Part shown: one piece after another, positions 45,970 through 58,477 of the stretch
Layout: each line of letters opens with the position of its first letter
Numbering within the stretch: the first letter of the stretch is position 1
Assembly: GCA_022606495.2 (NCBI GenBank)
Contig: JAHDVE020012219.1
Span: forward strand, 1 to 64,000
Direction of reading: 5' to 3'
Length of the DNA stretch: 64,000 nucleotides
Origin: Halesus radiatus
Taxonomy: Eukaryota > Arthropoda > Insecta > Trichoptera > Limnephilidae
Position numbers and translations under genes: made by a program
Notes under the pieces: model-generated
The model's database searches: none
Told to the model about the DNA's origin: nothing
The model's input: the letters and a program-made list of their open reading frames with translations, nothing else

Positions 45970-47000
45970 GATGGCAACATGTACGTTACAGGTTCACCAA
46001 GATTAACAAACAAGAAATGGAGAATACAGGGGAAAGATTATTTTGATTATAGAAGAAGACTACCGGAAGACGTAAAATTTAAGATGGTACATTATGTGCC
46101 TAAAGAGGCCCATCAGATGAAACCAGCATGCCCATCCAAAATATGCATTCAATCAAAACTATGAAACTGCCACAAACTCACCCTACGTTATAGAAAATCA
46201 ATGTTTTGGCGATAACTAAATTGGGATCAGAGCAAATATTTTTTTTGCCACTAATGTAATGTTAAAAAGAACATAAACAAAGAAGATTGGAACCTACTAC
46301 TTCTCGGCGACGAGGCACTTTGGTGTATTTTTTGGCCATTGAAAATAATAGAGAGCAAGTTTGCAAAATTGCATTTTTTTAATACTATGGGGATTAAGGA
46401 ATGGACCGTGAGGTATTGGACGGAAAAATCAGTATCTGCTGTGATTCCGGTGGTATCCATATCAAATCATAACGAACAACAAAAGAAAATTAAAAAAAAA
46501 CGTTAATGCTAATGTTTTTTCATGATCTTCGAATCGCACTACTATCGTAAATTTACCAAAAAGCTTTACCTAGAACCAGTAATCAAAAGTTTGATTCAAC
46601 TGTACGATATTTATTTGAGTTATTGTAAGGAAATAGAGGAAGTCCTGGAAGTCGCAGATGTTTTGAAAGTGTATTTATTATTATAAAATATTAGTATTTT
46701 TATACCACAAAAGGAGGATTGTGACAGCTGTTGTGGTCACGATATTGGGAATATTAGTGATGATGTTTGGAAAAAAATAAATATAACCTAAAAATAAAGC
46801 GAAGGAAGAAAAATTTAAAGATGTAATTTAAGCACGTAAAGAAGGGAAAAATCCTAGTTTATACTCATGATTTACAGGAAGTAAAATTGGCGCCAAATTT
46901 AAACGCAACTGGAAATTATTACAAGATATATAATGTTTACATAATTGTAGTCTTTAATTTAGCAAGTAAGGATGTTATGACGACATATTGGTCTGACAAA
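45970..47000 (+). pseudogene. Decayed transposase-like gene of a family widespread in insect genomes
   Basis: Blocks scattered over all three plus frames keep the order of a protein family that I recall from insect gene sets as 'uncharacterised' and probably transposon-derived: WRIQGKDYFDYRRR; CPSKICIQSK; EQVCKIAFF then NTMGIKEWTVRYWTEKS; ESHYYRKFTKKLYLEP then LYDIYLSYCKE; FIPQKEDCDSCCG; KNKAKEEKFK; SLYSYDLQEVKLAPNLNATG then YYKIYNVYIIVVFNL. At least five frameshifts or stops break it. The match ends abruptly near 47000 where Penelope-type sequence starts. The superfamily is not identified; the recall-based match needs a search. Confidence 0.5.
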
Positions 47001-47110
47001 CCCCATGCCGGACTGGAAACATCTGTATTCACGCCCTGCGAAATTGACATTCTCGAAAAGACTTCTGAAACATGTAGATATTTACTTCCCTCATTAGGAC
47101 AAACAATATA
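47001..47110 (-). mobile_element. Rearranged Penelope-type terminal piece with hammerhead halves
   Basis: The plus strand carries CTTCTGAAACATGTAGATATTT (the GAAACATGTA half), and the minus strand CCTAATGAGGGAAG (a CTGATGA-like half). The two halves are on opposite strands, so the ribozyme is broken by an inversion. It lies on the 3' side of the GIY-YIG relic at 47385, the same order as at 33 kb. Confidence 0.45.
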
Positions 47111-47384
47111 GGTACTAAAAATTACTGACAATTGAAAAACAAATAGACAATTACAAACATAAACAAAAATGAACAAAATGTAATGAAAGTAGGTAAGTAA
47201 TTAATGAAATATGTAAAAATAATTGAAAAATAAAAAAAAATCAAGAAAATAACAATGCATAAAAAAGAAATTATTAAAATTTATAATATTTATATTTTAA
47301 ATATAGTTATCAATGTGAAAATAAATTTAAAATATACCCATCAAATATTTTTTTTTTTTTATTATTATTAATATTTAATTGATT
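47111..47384. other. AT-rich spacer within the Penelope relic
   Basis: Low-complexity A/T sequence including a T run at 47349; no coding signal. Confidence 0.4.
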
Positions 47385-47665
47385 ATTAACACCTTCTCTA
47401 ATTTATCAAATTTCAAATGTTTCTAATTGTAAACCAGTTGTATTATTCCCATGCAAAAATTTAAAACCTTCATATTTATGTCGAAAATTGATTTGTTTCC
47501 AAAAGACGGTTGGCAAATTCAGAATAATTATTATTACTTAAGCACTTTAGATGATCCTTCACTCTGATGTTAAAATTTCTTGAAGGGTTTTCTGTATTAA
47601 AAAAGTAACAATCAGTACAAATTAATTTATACCTGTAGACCCCCGATTTATTAAATATCATGTTT
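47385..47665 (-). pseudogene. Penelope-like GIY-YIG endonuclease relic
   Basis: The minus frame (47661 down) reads MIFNKSGVYRYKLICTDCYF, ENPSRNFNIRVKDHLKC, then LSNNNYSEFANRLLETNQ. This is the GIY-YIG start (GVYRYKL), the CTDC pair, the R-FNIR segment, and the EHLKC/FA--LLE segment. The YIG motif itself is altered (YFFN). After a frameshift near 47470 the tail continues with an LETFEIDKLEK-like block. It is independent of the 33-kb copy, because the two keep different parts of the domain. Confidence 0.8.
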
Positions 47666-49412
47666 ATCCTTGTTATTTAAAATATAATCGTATTTTTATT
47701 TATTTATTATTAGTTTGGAAACCTTGTTGGATACTATTCGCGATATTTTTTTCATTAATGAATTTGTACTAATATTTAAAAATATTTTTTTTATCCACCG
47801 TTTACTAACTTCAATTATTTGTAAATTACTTCAATTATTATATCCTGTTGAAATAAATACAGTTTTAGTTCCACACCGTTCACGTCTTTTAAATGTAATA
47901 TGATGATATATACCTGAACAAATCTCCGATAAAGTCAAAACTTTTGCCATCGTTTACATCACCGCCTAAGTAATTTATTATTTTATTTACTTTTAAAAAC
48001 ATTAATTCGATTTAATATATATTTAATATGTCAATTAAAAAAGCACAAAAAGGTCGACGAATTACTTGATAAACATTTTCCAATGGTAAGTATAAACACA
48101 GCAAAAATAGAAAACGCATATTTTCAAGAGATAATGTTATTTTTTACAAACTTCATTCAAATGATAATATAGAATAAGTATCGACGAGTGTTTTGACATT
48201 GCGTCAATTTTATATATGCTAAAAAGTAAAACAAAACTCGAAAATACATTCTGGAGCATGACTCCTATGGTAATTACTGTGTGTTTTACTTACCACGTTA
48301 GTATAAGCCATGTCACTCACCGCTCGTGCTCTGTCTTTAATGGCTTAGAAATTGTGAGAAATTTTCTCTAATTTCTTATTTTTTAATTGACGTGTAACAA
48401 GATTCTTTTTTTTTTTTTTTACATCGTAATACATCTTAAATTATATGTATCCATCACTAACAATTCTTAAAATAACACTATATAAATACTTATAATATTG
48501 TTTTATAAAATTACTTATAATTTCTTAATGTTAATTAATACTTCCCTAATTTAAAAATTCTCGCATTTGCAAAGGTAATAATTTTATAATTAATTTTTAT
48601 TTATGCTTTAATGCGGACATTTAAATAAATTATGTTTTTCAGAATAATTATTAACAGCCATAGCAAACATCCAGCAAATTATCTATAATATTCTAATGTA
48701 ATCATGAATATTTTCTTGAGCCACTAGAAGAGCTAGTGTACCATATTGCCAATATCTCGACGAATCTGTGCGTATTTTTCTCATACTATACAACAGCACT
48801 GGCCCTCAGATACCGCGATAGATTACTCGTTCTCGCTTCCGCGGGCAGTAAAGTAAATATGTCAGAATGATAAACTTACTTAATGTTTTGATTTATCGTG
48901 TTTGAGTACGCCGTGGATTTCAATAAACTACGGTGACAAATATTTCTGTAACTTTTCGGAATACCGGTTTATCGTAAATATTTGCAGGTGGGTAGGTGAT
49001 TCCAAAAATCGTTTATTTCAACGGATAACTTTGAAAAACATTTTTTTCTGCCGAAGCTTTTGTCAAGCATCTATTAATTATCTTGATTAAAAAATTGGTA
49101 AAATGAGGTGTTTATTTTTCACTTAATTTTTTAAAAGTCGTAATTTGACAGCTATAAACATATTGTATGACTGTGGAGACACATATCACGCGATATCTAT
49201 AATTTTTAGGTGACTTAATATAACATTGTAAAATACACAATAAAATGATTCGTTTTGATTGTTTATCGTCTATTTTTTTATTTTTATTGAAATGCGATAG
49301 TCATTCAAAAGGATGATTCGAAATAGTGTTTTTGGTTTTCGTTAGAAGGGAAAATGATTGTAATAGTATTACCAATCCTTTTATAGCCTTTTTTTTAAAT
49401 TTGTTCGTTTAC
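47666..49412. other. No gene seen
   Basis: AT-rich; a long T run at 48407-48420. Nothing recognised. Confidence 0.5.
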
Positions 49413-50139
49413 TTAAGAGGAACGGCTGCGGTGCCTGTTTCATACATAACTTAATTTTCGAACTGAGGCCAAAATACCCATCCAAACAGAATGATATATT
49501 TTTTTTAATTAAAGGTTTAGTAAATATCTAGTGTGGATGAGAAGTATTTTTTTTTTTAATTATGAATTATATGCCATTGAAAAAATCAATTTTCATAATT
49601 TAAGAAGCAATTAAGAAAATTATTAGCTAGTGTATTGTATATTTTTAAAAATTATCGTAATTGTTATGTAAATATGATTACGTAAACAAAAATATAAAAA
49701 TAAATCATTAAAAAAAAACGCTTTTTCGGATCGATATTTTAAATTATCTACGAAAAATTTGTATTCCAATGTAAATTGGTCGTTCTTAATTTAATTTAAA
49801 GACCAAAGTCCACCATAATGCTTATTTTATTATTTTTATTTAAATTTTTAATTTTATATTTCATTTTATTTTCAAAGTAAACGGGGTAAAACTTTTATTT
49901 TAAATCACCGTTAGCCCCCAAATAGTTGTTAAAGGTACCTCTAAAATCGCGACAAATGAATTCCTTTAATGACCTATATTTCGTCATCTAAATCAAAAAT
50001 ACATAAATTACTTATCATCCGTACTACATATTTACTATACTTTTTGATGAAAAAAAAACATTAGGTTTAGGTGAGTATTTTGGCCACAAATCAAAAATTA
50101 AGTTTTGTATGAAACAGGCCGCGCAGCCGTTCCTCTTAA
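49413..50139. mobile_element. TTAA-flanked foldback element, copy 3
   Basis: TTAA-GAGGAACGGCTGCG at the left and GCGCAGCCGTTCCTC-TTAA at the right. Internal blocks are the same as in copies 1 and 2 (GTAAATATCTAGTGTGGATG; CGTTAGCCCCCAAATAGTTG). 727 bp. No transposase frame. The flanks (GTTTAC and TGCTAT) show no duplication beyond TTAA. Confidence 0.88.
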
Positions 50140-52734
50140 TGCTATCCTTGCTCTTGTACCATCCCGCAGAATGCCATTAAAAACTAATCTTTGGTATACT
50201 TTTCTATAAAATTTTCTGTACTATTAATTACTATATATCCTTTTCTGTTATTTTGTGTTGTTGTGTTTGTATCTTTTTTGTATCACTTGTGAAATGTAAA
50301 ATTTTCTCTTGTCCCATAATGAGTTTTAAAACTGATTGAATTGCTACGTAACAAGACATAAAAAAACTTGTAAACCAGGCAGCTGCAATTTTAAAATAAA
50401 TTCCACATCTTTTAATACTTCTGTTTACATGTTCGTTCAAAAGCGCTTGTGCATAAACCATATAAAGAAGTGTACTGTCAACTGACTAACTGACGCCGGT
50501 GGTGTTAGTTTAAACACATATTTCTACAGGCGCCTGTATAAAGGTGCCTGTACAAAGTTGTGGGTATTGTACTGGGGTGCTTGGTAACACTGTAATACCG
50601 TAAGTCTCCCTTTGTTTACCTTATAAATTAGAATGTGACTGTTCCCTTATTAATGGCCGAGCTGTCAAGTTGTCCGTCTGCTAAAGTGAGAATGGCCTAC
50701 CCTCGGTTAAACGCGGTAGACATATTTATCGTTTAATTGTACAGTTTCTTACTCGAACGGTGATTAAGTTATTGCCTGGAACTATTTACAGTGGAATTTG
50801 AGATTTCTATCGTACAAGACCGATGAAAACTATTTTTTGTAGTGGGGGGGAATTATAATTTGATTTGACACATTACACACGAACAATAATTTATAACAGT
50901 AATCGTTTACGTTTTTTTCATTAATTTGTGGATGACCAAATATTTATTGCTCATATTTGATTTGAAAGAGAACAAATAGTTCCGTCGATTTGCTGTCTCA
51001 AACATGCTGAATTTATTGATTTTACCTATTGTATTTCCAATATTTTCCCTTTAAATTCATTAAACGGTAATTACATGAGGTGGAAAGGGAGATTCGTGTA
51101 TTTATTTTTTTATATCGACTACACTTTTAACAATTTTATATGAAAAAAGTTTAGATCGTAATACATTAGTTATCTTGGTAAGGATATATTTTTTTGAATT
51201 TAGAATATTTTCGGTTAATATTTCAGAGTCTATAATGATTGGAAACTGATGAATAATAATGATAATGCATGGATAAATACAACTGTATAAAAGACATCTG
51301 TACATTTGTAACTTACTAACTAACAGTTTACACGTGTAGTGGAAAACCGCGAAGTTCGCCTACATCGTATTCGCAAATCGGGCCTCATCAGATTAAACAT
51401 CCTCCACAACCTGCAGGCTGTATACTAGTATAGAACGACACATAATCAAGCGTACTCCATCCCCTAGTCCGAAACACCCCTAAAGTAAATATCTCCTGGC
51501 AAATACACGCGTAATCCTGCCTCTGTTTTTCAATCGCAGTTAGCCTTGCGCAATATGATGTGGCCCGGGGCCTTGGTGTCCAATGCAAATACAGTTTTTT
51601 TTTCAAACTCCCGAACAGACCTGTATTTGGGAGAGATACTTGATTACTCGTTGGTACTCTTGTATTGAAGGGTTGTATGGGAAGGGGTTGTGAGGGATTA
51701 TTTTGAAATGTTGTTTTGACAAGCAGGAATAATGTTATTTAATCGATGTTCGTAATTTAAGTACTTTTTATGCCCGTCTGTTTCAAGCGGTATTGTTGTG
51801 TATGATGCTATTTTGGAAACGAATTTTAAAATTTAATAATTTAAAAACCATTTTAGTTTTCTCATTAAAAAATTGTATACATATTTATTATACCTTTAAG
51901 ATGCAAATATTATATAAAAAAAATGCATTGACATGTAGTTTCATATACTTGAATACGACGGTGCGCAGAAAATATCCCTTAATGGAAACCAGTCTTCCGG
52001 AATCTGCAGTATCTGTAAAAATAAATCAAAGGTATTCCTAACTTTTATAGGTTTTGTAATCCTCGGCAGCAGATTAGACCATACATTTTTTTCACGAAAA
52101 GGTAACATGCTAAATATTTTGTTCGATTGTTTTTCTTTATTTTACCCTTATCTGAGTTATAATAAAATATAAAAATACACAAAATTCTACTATCGCCGTT
52201 AAAAAACAGTTTACTGAAAGTATATGCCAAATCTGAGCTCAATCGGCATATTTATTGGTTATCGAAATATTGTAGTGGCTAATTTATTAATCATAGTTTT
52301 TAGAAAACTGTTTGTAAAATTTTGTAGCAAGGTTTAAATGAACTTATTGTTACTCACCGATTAATTTAATCCGTGTTTTTTGTTCTCGTTACTCATTTCC
52401 CTTTCACTACTTCTCAGCTACTAGCGCAGCTGCGCTTCGGCAACGCAACCCGGCCATACCCGACGGAAAGACGAACCGCAAGACGTTAAATGCAGAAAAA
52501 ATAAGTTTTGGTTTGGACAGTTGTAGGATTTTTGTTATTTGATATATTATGAAGTGCTTCAAATGCAACAGATTTAATAGCAAGACTGCGAAAGCCTAAA
52601 ATCCAGCCCTAAATGGGCGCTACAACGTGATATAAAATAATGCACAGAAACTGAAGGTACACAATGCATTAAATGCAAACGACTCAAAATGAATAGTAAT
52701 CGTTATTTTTTTTTTCTAAAATTCAGTTTGAAAA
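50140..52734. other. No gene seen
   Basis: A 76-codon minus frame (50231-50461) is not recognised. AT-rich otherwise. Confidence 0.5.
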
Positions 52735-52890
52735 TGGCCTTAAACCCCGAAACAGCTGTCTCAATATTAAAAATTAAAAATACTTGCAGAACTTAATATT
52801 AACATTATTAAATTTGATTTACAGAAAATTTTTATTAAAAAAAATTAAATGGAGTTCTACGAATTAAACACAAAAAAACAATTAATATAC
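52735..52890 (+). mobile_element. Penelope-type terminal fragment with hammerhead-like motif
   Basis: TTTGAAAATGGCCTTAAACC, CCGAAACAGCTGTC, then CTTGCAGAACTTAATATTAA, and GGAGTTCTACGAATTAAAC. Same order as the right arm of the 10.6-kb palindrome. GAAACAGCTGTC has the GAA core end, a self-complementary CAGCTG and a GUC triplet; CTGANGA is replaced by TTGAAAA. Confidence 0.6.
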
Positions 52891-53714
52891 TAATCATTCA
52901 GCTATAACCAAGGAATACCCAGTTTAAAATAAGAAAATTTTAAATGAAAAGGACTATAAAATCGATTTTTTAGACTGTAGGAACTGACTTTATACCTAAA
53001 CATACAAAGCCTAATTCACTCCATGAAGAACTTCAAATCTTATTGTAAGAAAGAAAACCAAATATGGTTATGATAAATGGAACACATATCACAAAAACAC
53101 AACCACTTAATTTGCCGGGCGTTTTAGAGAAAGTGAGCAGGATTTCCCCAGAATGAATCCATAAAAATGCTTTAACCAACTTTGAAACATCGTAGCTCTA
53201 AAATAATTAGTGGTGCCACTATGAAATTCTATTTTCAATAAAGGTAAATTTAATGCACATACGAAACAAGAAGATTAATTTTTTTAAAGCTTTAATTAAA
53301 AATACTAAAAATAAATTCGTGAGTTACTCGGTATTTACGAAGTCTACTTTCTTGTTGCTCGGGCACGTCCATCATTCGTAAAAGATAGCATAATCAACTT
53401 TCGATTTCACAAAACTAAGATAAAACTTACATAGCAAGCATACGGGACGAGTCGTTGTATTAATAAATAAAAATACGAATTATTATCAATGAACAAACGA
53501 TAGGATAGCATGAAATTTTTGCGATAAAATTAAAAAATAAAAAACGACTTAAAAAGGGTTTACTGTATTGTATACCGTTGTTCTAATTCGAGCACAAGAA
53601 ATTTCTTAACATTATTCGAATACTTTATTTAATGGTATTTAGAGAAGATTAAATAAAGACACTTCAATATTATCAAATTATTATACAAGTGGGTGAGATA
53701 GTCTCCGAACCAAG
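52891..53714. other. No gene seen
   Basis: AT-rich; nothing recognisable. Confidence 0.5.
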
Positions 53715-53935
53715 GAATATTTCCTTGGGAGTCTTGAGGGTCTGTTCCCGTATGTACATTAACGATACGGAAAAAAAATTACAACATTCTAATCTACGAG
53801 TATTTGCGGACGATGCGACATGTTGATATAGATAGCAGAAACAAATTATGAACTCGTGGTATATCAATTAATATAAACCTAAATAATATTTCTATTTTTG
53901 AAACTGATAATACGTGGTGGAATTCCATTATAATG
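53715..53935 (+). pseudogene. LINE reverse transcriptase palm fragment
   Basis: MYINDTEKKLQHSNLRVFAD followed by DATC (53750-53825) is the motif B-C stretch with the catalytic FADD. It is preceded by a shortened GVLRVCSR where GVPQGSVLGPLLF would be, and followed by GISIN and ISIFETD. A stop follows DATC. It resumes at 54165 after an inserted foldback. Confidence 0.8.
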
Positions 53936-54164
53936 ATATAATAACACACATATAAAACTTATTTCCACTTTTATTTTCTTTCACCGTGACCGGTTTCAGC
54001 TTGTTAAAGCCATCTTCAGACTGGTAAAAATTAATCTTAAACTACGGTTTATATACACACTCCCTTGTATTATCTCCCCACCCCTCCTCCCCCACATGTT
54101 TTGTATATAAACCGTAGGTTAAGATTAACTTTTACCAACAAAACAAAACAAAATACCAACAAAA
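53936..54164. mobile_element. Foldback element inserted in a LINE, with hammerhead core
   Basis: 54021-54057 and 54100-54138 are inverted arms (CTGGTAAAAATTAATCTTAA and its near-complement, and a shared TACGGTTTATATACA). The left part holds a hammerhead motif on minus (next entry) and TTTCCACTTTTATTTTCTTT. It ends in a CAAAACAAAACAAAATACC stretch. The outer ends are not exact because no target duplication is evident. Confidence 0.6.
53980..54026 (-). ncRNA. Hammerhead ribozyme motif (core intact)
   Basis: On minus: CTGAAGA (54019-54013), then a stem II of GGCTT/AAGCT around TAAC (one G-U), GAAA (53997-53994), CCGG, T and C (GUC triplet). CTGANGA and GAAA are both intact. Stem I is weak: AGT/ACGGT gives two pairs, a mismatch and further pairs. 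CCGG is again self-complementary. Confidence 0.6.
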
Positions 54165-54290
54165 CATAAATATTAATAGAAGGAAAAAGCATTTGAAATC
54201 AAATATTTTGGAATAATAGTGGACTCCAAACTGTCTTTTTCTCCAAACACAAATAAAATTATTAAAAAAATTCTCAAAAAGATTGTGAAC
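54165..54290 (+). pseudogene. LINE reverse transcriptase fragment, downstream of the foldback
   Basis: KAFEIKYFGIIVDSKLSFSP then TNKIIKKILKKI is the 'YLGI-ID-KLSF--H---I--K' block that follows the FADD block in LINEs. It is in the same orientation as 53715-53935 with the foldback between them, so one LINE was split. The match fades after 54290. Confidence 0.75.
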
Positions 54291-55714
54291 GATCGAAAAT
54301 ATACGCAAATAGGAAAGGAGGGAAGGGGTGTATCTTTTGTTGTCAATGAAGTTTTCGATTGTAATTCGTGGTCAGTTAAATCAAGCTCTAAAAGTAATTT
54401 ACATGCTTTATCTACTTTTTTTTCCAGGTTTTCAAACCCTAAATATCTAAATTAAGATGCACAAATCCTACGGCTCTGCAACAAACATCGTGTAATGAGT
54501 AATTTTAAAATTGCAGATTTAAACAACTAACCTTTGAACGAGTTAAGAATTTGACTTCATGTTATATTGCAAATTGGGTTCACACTATCCACCCACTCCT
54601 GCTGGATTTAAAACGTAAATAAATAAAATAATACCACGGATATCAGGATAAATTATTTTGGTTTCCTAAAACTGCGATTATTGCTAACGAAATATTAAGT
54701 CTTAAAATATGAGAGTAAATAATCAATTCAAGTCTGTTGAATATAGTCTAATCCACCCCTGACTTATCTTAACAGGATGCAGGGTGGAATGGGTGAAATC
54801 AAAGTGCAGGCGTGGAGCACACTGCACAGAGCCTCGGGCTGCAGATTCAGGGCGTGTCGAACCATGTTTGAGTCGGATGAGAGACGGACGATATTGTTTG
54901 ACCAAGTTTACACGGGAATCTGCATGAACCCAAAGTATTTACATGTGAAATTTATGCTCCGTTATTATGTTTGATTTGCTCATACATCATTCAAATTTGT
55001 TTTTAATTAATATTTATTTAGTCTGTAGACCAACTTTAAATGTCTATGTATGGTGGTGAGTCAAAGCTAACATGGTTTCATTTTTCAATATTGCTTTGAG
55101 TGAGGTTGAACGAAATGGCGTATTATTATTGACTGAATGCAGTACAAAGAAACCATTTCATTCATAGGTATAGTCAACTGATTGTTTATAATAATTTGTA
55201 ATTATGTTAAATACTACCTACTACAAATTCACCGTTTTACTTTTATAAGATTTGCTTTACTACCCAGATGATTATCTTTAAAAGATTTTAACCCCTTTTA
55301 TTCTAATTAATAAAAAAAAGCTTCCAAAATAAAAGTAGAACCAATATGGCATATTCATTCTATTGTTTTCTAATTAAAACATTTTTGGTATATGAAAATG
55401 AAATACCTATTACGACTATCATATTCCTTTCAGCTAACCATTCTAACTGCATAAAAAATATTTTTTTTCAAAGCAACACAGCTGTTGGTGAAAACAACAT
55501 TATTAGTTGAAAAAAAGTCATACAAATCAGTGAAATTTTCACGATCCCATATGTCACAATTTTTGCTGCATCGGAGAAAATTTTTTCTTTTTTATATTAG
55601 ATATATTTGAAAAGCCACGAACTACGCAAGTATAAAACCCAAGCAAAATTCACATCACAAATTCACCAATAAAAACTCTTTAATAAATACTTTTTTCTTG
55701 TTTTCTCTTTCCAG
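54291..55714. other. No gene seen
   Basis: A moderate-GC patch at 54770-54905 has overlapping short frames on both strands; not recognised. Otherwise AT-rich. Confidence 0.45.
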
Positions 55715-55768
55715 GTGAGTTTGAATTTCCACTTTATCCCGTCATCCAAGAAAATTCGACGAATATCG
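55715..55768 (+). CDS. Candidate 54-nt internal exon of a host gene
   Basis: Preceded by a strong pyrimidine tract and acceptor (TTTTCTCTTTCCAG ending at 55714) and followed by donor ATCG-GTAAGT at 55769. The length is a multiple of 3. Two frames are open: VSLNFHFIPSSKKIRRIS, and, with phase-1 junctions, EFEFPLYPVIQENSTNI. I recognise neither protein. The quality of both splice sites is the only evidence; no neighbouring exon was found in 64 kb, so introns would be very long. A chance pair of splice sites is the alternative. Confidence 0.35.
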
Positions 55769-58477
55769 GTAAGTTCCTTTTTCACGAGGTTTTAAAAAAT
55801 GCATTGTTTATTAAGCGGTCAATAAAAAACTGGTAGTGATGTTGAAAGGTCAAAAAAAATATTTTTATCCCAAGCAATGTTTTCCTCTACGGTTTCCACC
55901 GATGAAATGTTTTCAAATGACAGTGAAATAACATTTCATTTCTGGATCAGCTATCCGGAAACATCAATGCTTCCCGTAACTGTATTATTCGGTCAAACAT
56001 ATCCATGTCCGATGTGCAGTATTTGGTTTCATGCAAATATCAAACAATTTCATACCTAGTTGCCTATCCTTAAGGCGTATTATTGATCGCGCATAATTGT
56101 AAATTCCAAAATAATCCAGGTTCCATTTCATGCAATTTTCTTTAAACCTTTAAAAATCAGCAAATATATATTTTTATATATTCCAGCCCTTCCTGATATT
56201 TAAATCCTGTGTGGAATTTGGTTAGTGTAGGGGATTAAGTACCTTAATACGCCATTAGAAAGGCTTTTATTGCGTTAATATTCAACTTGTTAAGTAGTTT
56301 TGGTGATTTGCTGTTTCTTTGTGTGCCTACTTTGCTAAAATATAATTTAAATCGTGTCTTGGAGATATTTATTTTGACAGCTCACTTTTTGTATTGCATA
56401 TTTTGCATATATTTTCCTTAACTTTCTCAAATTTCCTCAAATCCAATTTTATGACCATGAAAACACCCATAAGCCATAGGTATATTTTTTGAGTTTACAA
56501 CCAACTTTTTTTTAAATTTATGAAGATTTTCATTTTCATCAGAACGCCTTATGTGAAGCCATTCAGAAACGGTGTTATTTTATTTATTTATTTTAGAAAC
56601 AAACAGTACATGTATAAAATGAGTGGTGTACAAATTACAAGGTTTTAGAAAATTATTAGAAGGATCGGTACCCACGATGTCTCTATGTAATATATAGTAA
56701 ATGATTATATGCATTTTACCGGGTGGGGTTAGTACAATGCTAGGGAATGATACATGGTAAAGATAAAAGGTATATGTGTGTATGCGTGTGTGAGCGTGTA
56801 TTTTTATCTATGTTTATGAATAGTGCTTTGTACTGAAAAGTTTGTGATTGCGCATTGATGTTACGAGTAATATTTTTCTTAAATAACGGTAGGGATTCAA
56901 AAAATATGTCAAGATTTTGAGAAATTGGTGAATTTGCTGCAGCGTTTTTTGTTGTTGTTTAATATGTAAAATATGGTACGATAAGGTTAATTTAAGATAG
57001 AAGTTCCTTATTTTATTTAATTTAATTTAACGTAATTACATTATTTAAGATTTTATACAGGAATATAGTGTCGGTTACCGTTCACCGTAGTTTCAGAGAT
57101 TAAAGTGCACGTTGATAATTGTCGTATTTGAACCGGAGAAACTTAGTGGGGATATCGACTATATTCTGCGTTTTCTCCTTTAACCATCCAATTTTAGTTG
57201 TTCCGTGTATTGGGAATCAAATGACAGTCCTCATAATACCCATTCTATTTCCCTTTCTCTTAAGGTGAGACATGGTTTTTTAGAACACAAAAACTCACTT
57301 TATTTTATCATATTTTTACAGGAGATTTAAATGGTTGTAATCAGTGTGTAGATCCCGACAACGTTTTATAATAACCTTTTTGTAAAAAAAACTTGGTTTT
57401 CGTAACATATTACCATCCATTCGCTTGGATAGTTAACAACTTAGAATTTTTCAAACATAGTATCATATAACATCAAAATGTACTATATTTTACGCAATTT
57501 TTTGACCATTTTCCTTGCTGTGAAACGCCATAGCAAGAGAACACGGACGAGCGCCATCCATAAAATGCAGACAGTGTACATTATTACCATAATAAAACAC
57601 CATTTTCTATCATCATAAAAATGTCCAGATCGTCGGAATCGCGTGATAATTCGATCCTTATGAACTGTTGCTATTATTTTACCAAAAATGCATTAGTATC
57701 TATACCCACCAAATTAGATGTGGGTTTGACCCAACCTTTTCTGACAGCCACAAACAAGAAAGATGCACCATAAAATAAAATTTATAGAAAGGGGTGAAAA
57801 CAAGTAATGTAGCCAATGAGTTTTGGTTTTAATTAAAAAGAAATTCTTTTCTAATGATTACCCTATTTCGATTAGTAACTAACACATGATCAATTAATTT
57901 TAATTTAAAATAAAATCTCGGGTTACGAATAATTGAACAAGATATCTTCTTACTACCATCAGAATTGGTGAAAAATAGTATTTATGAAATGACATAACCT
58001 TGTTTTAACAACCGCACACTCCTTCCTCCTCCTACATTATTACATTATGTCACACAAACTTTTCTGTTATTCGGACACAAGATTGTTCTCCTGGGATGTC
58101 CTCGACTTCTAATTCAATTCACTTGCATTTCGAATTTTCTACTAACACTTTTTCCTCCGTCCACTTTATATTAAAAAGTAGAAACTACCAGACCGTTCCT
58201 TTATCTATCTTGGTCTGTGGCTGAGTTGGCATCACGTTCAATTCCTCGGCTGGCCAAGTCCTCCATCATGACACATGCAGCATCTTCCGCTCACTGTAAT
58301 TGAGGTAGGAGATTTTCAAATACTGTTACGTTACTTTTACAGCAGCCTTCTATAATTTAAGGATCTCATTTGTATTACGATTCGTGTGGTTTTACTACAA
58401 ATATTCATATTCTGATTTAACTCAAATCTTTAATAATGTGTTATGTGATATTAAAAATATAAAATATTATATATTAT
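55769..58477. other. No gene seen
   Basis: AT-rich. The stretch 56580-57050 ends in TTTATTTATTTATTTTA and may be a LINE 3' region on minus, but no coding block is present. Confidence 0.4.
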
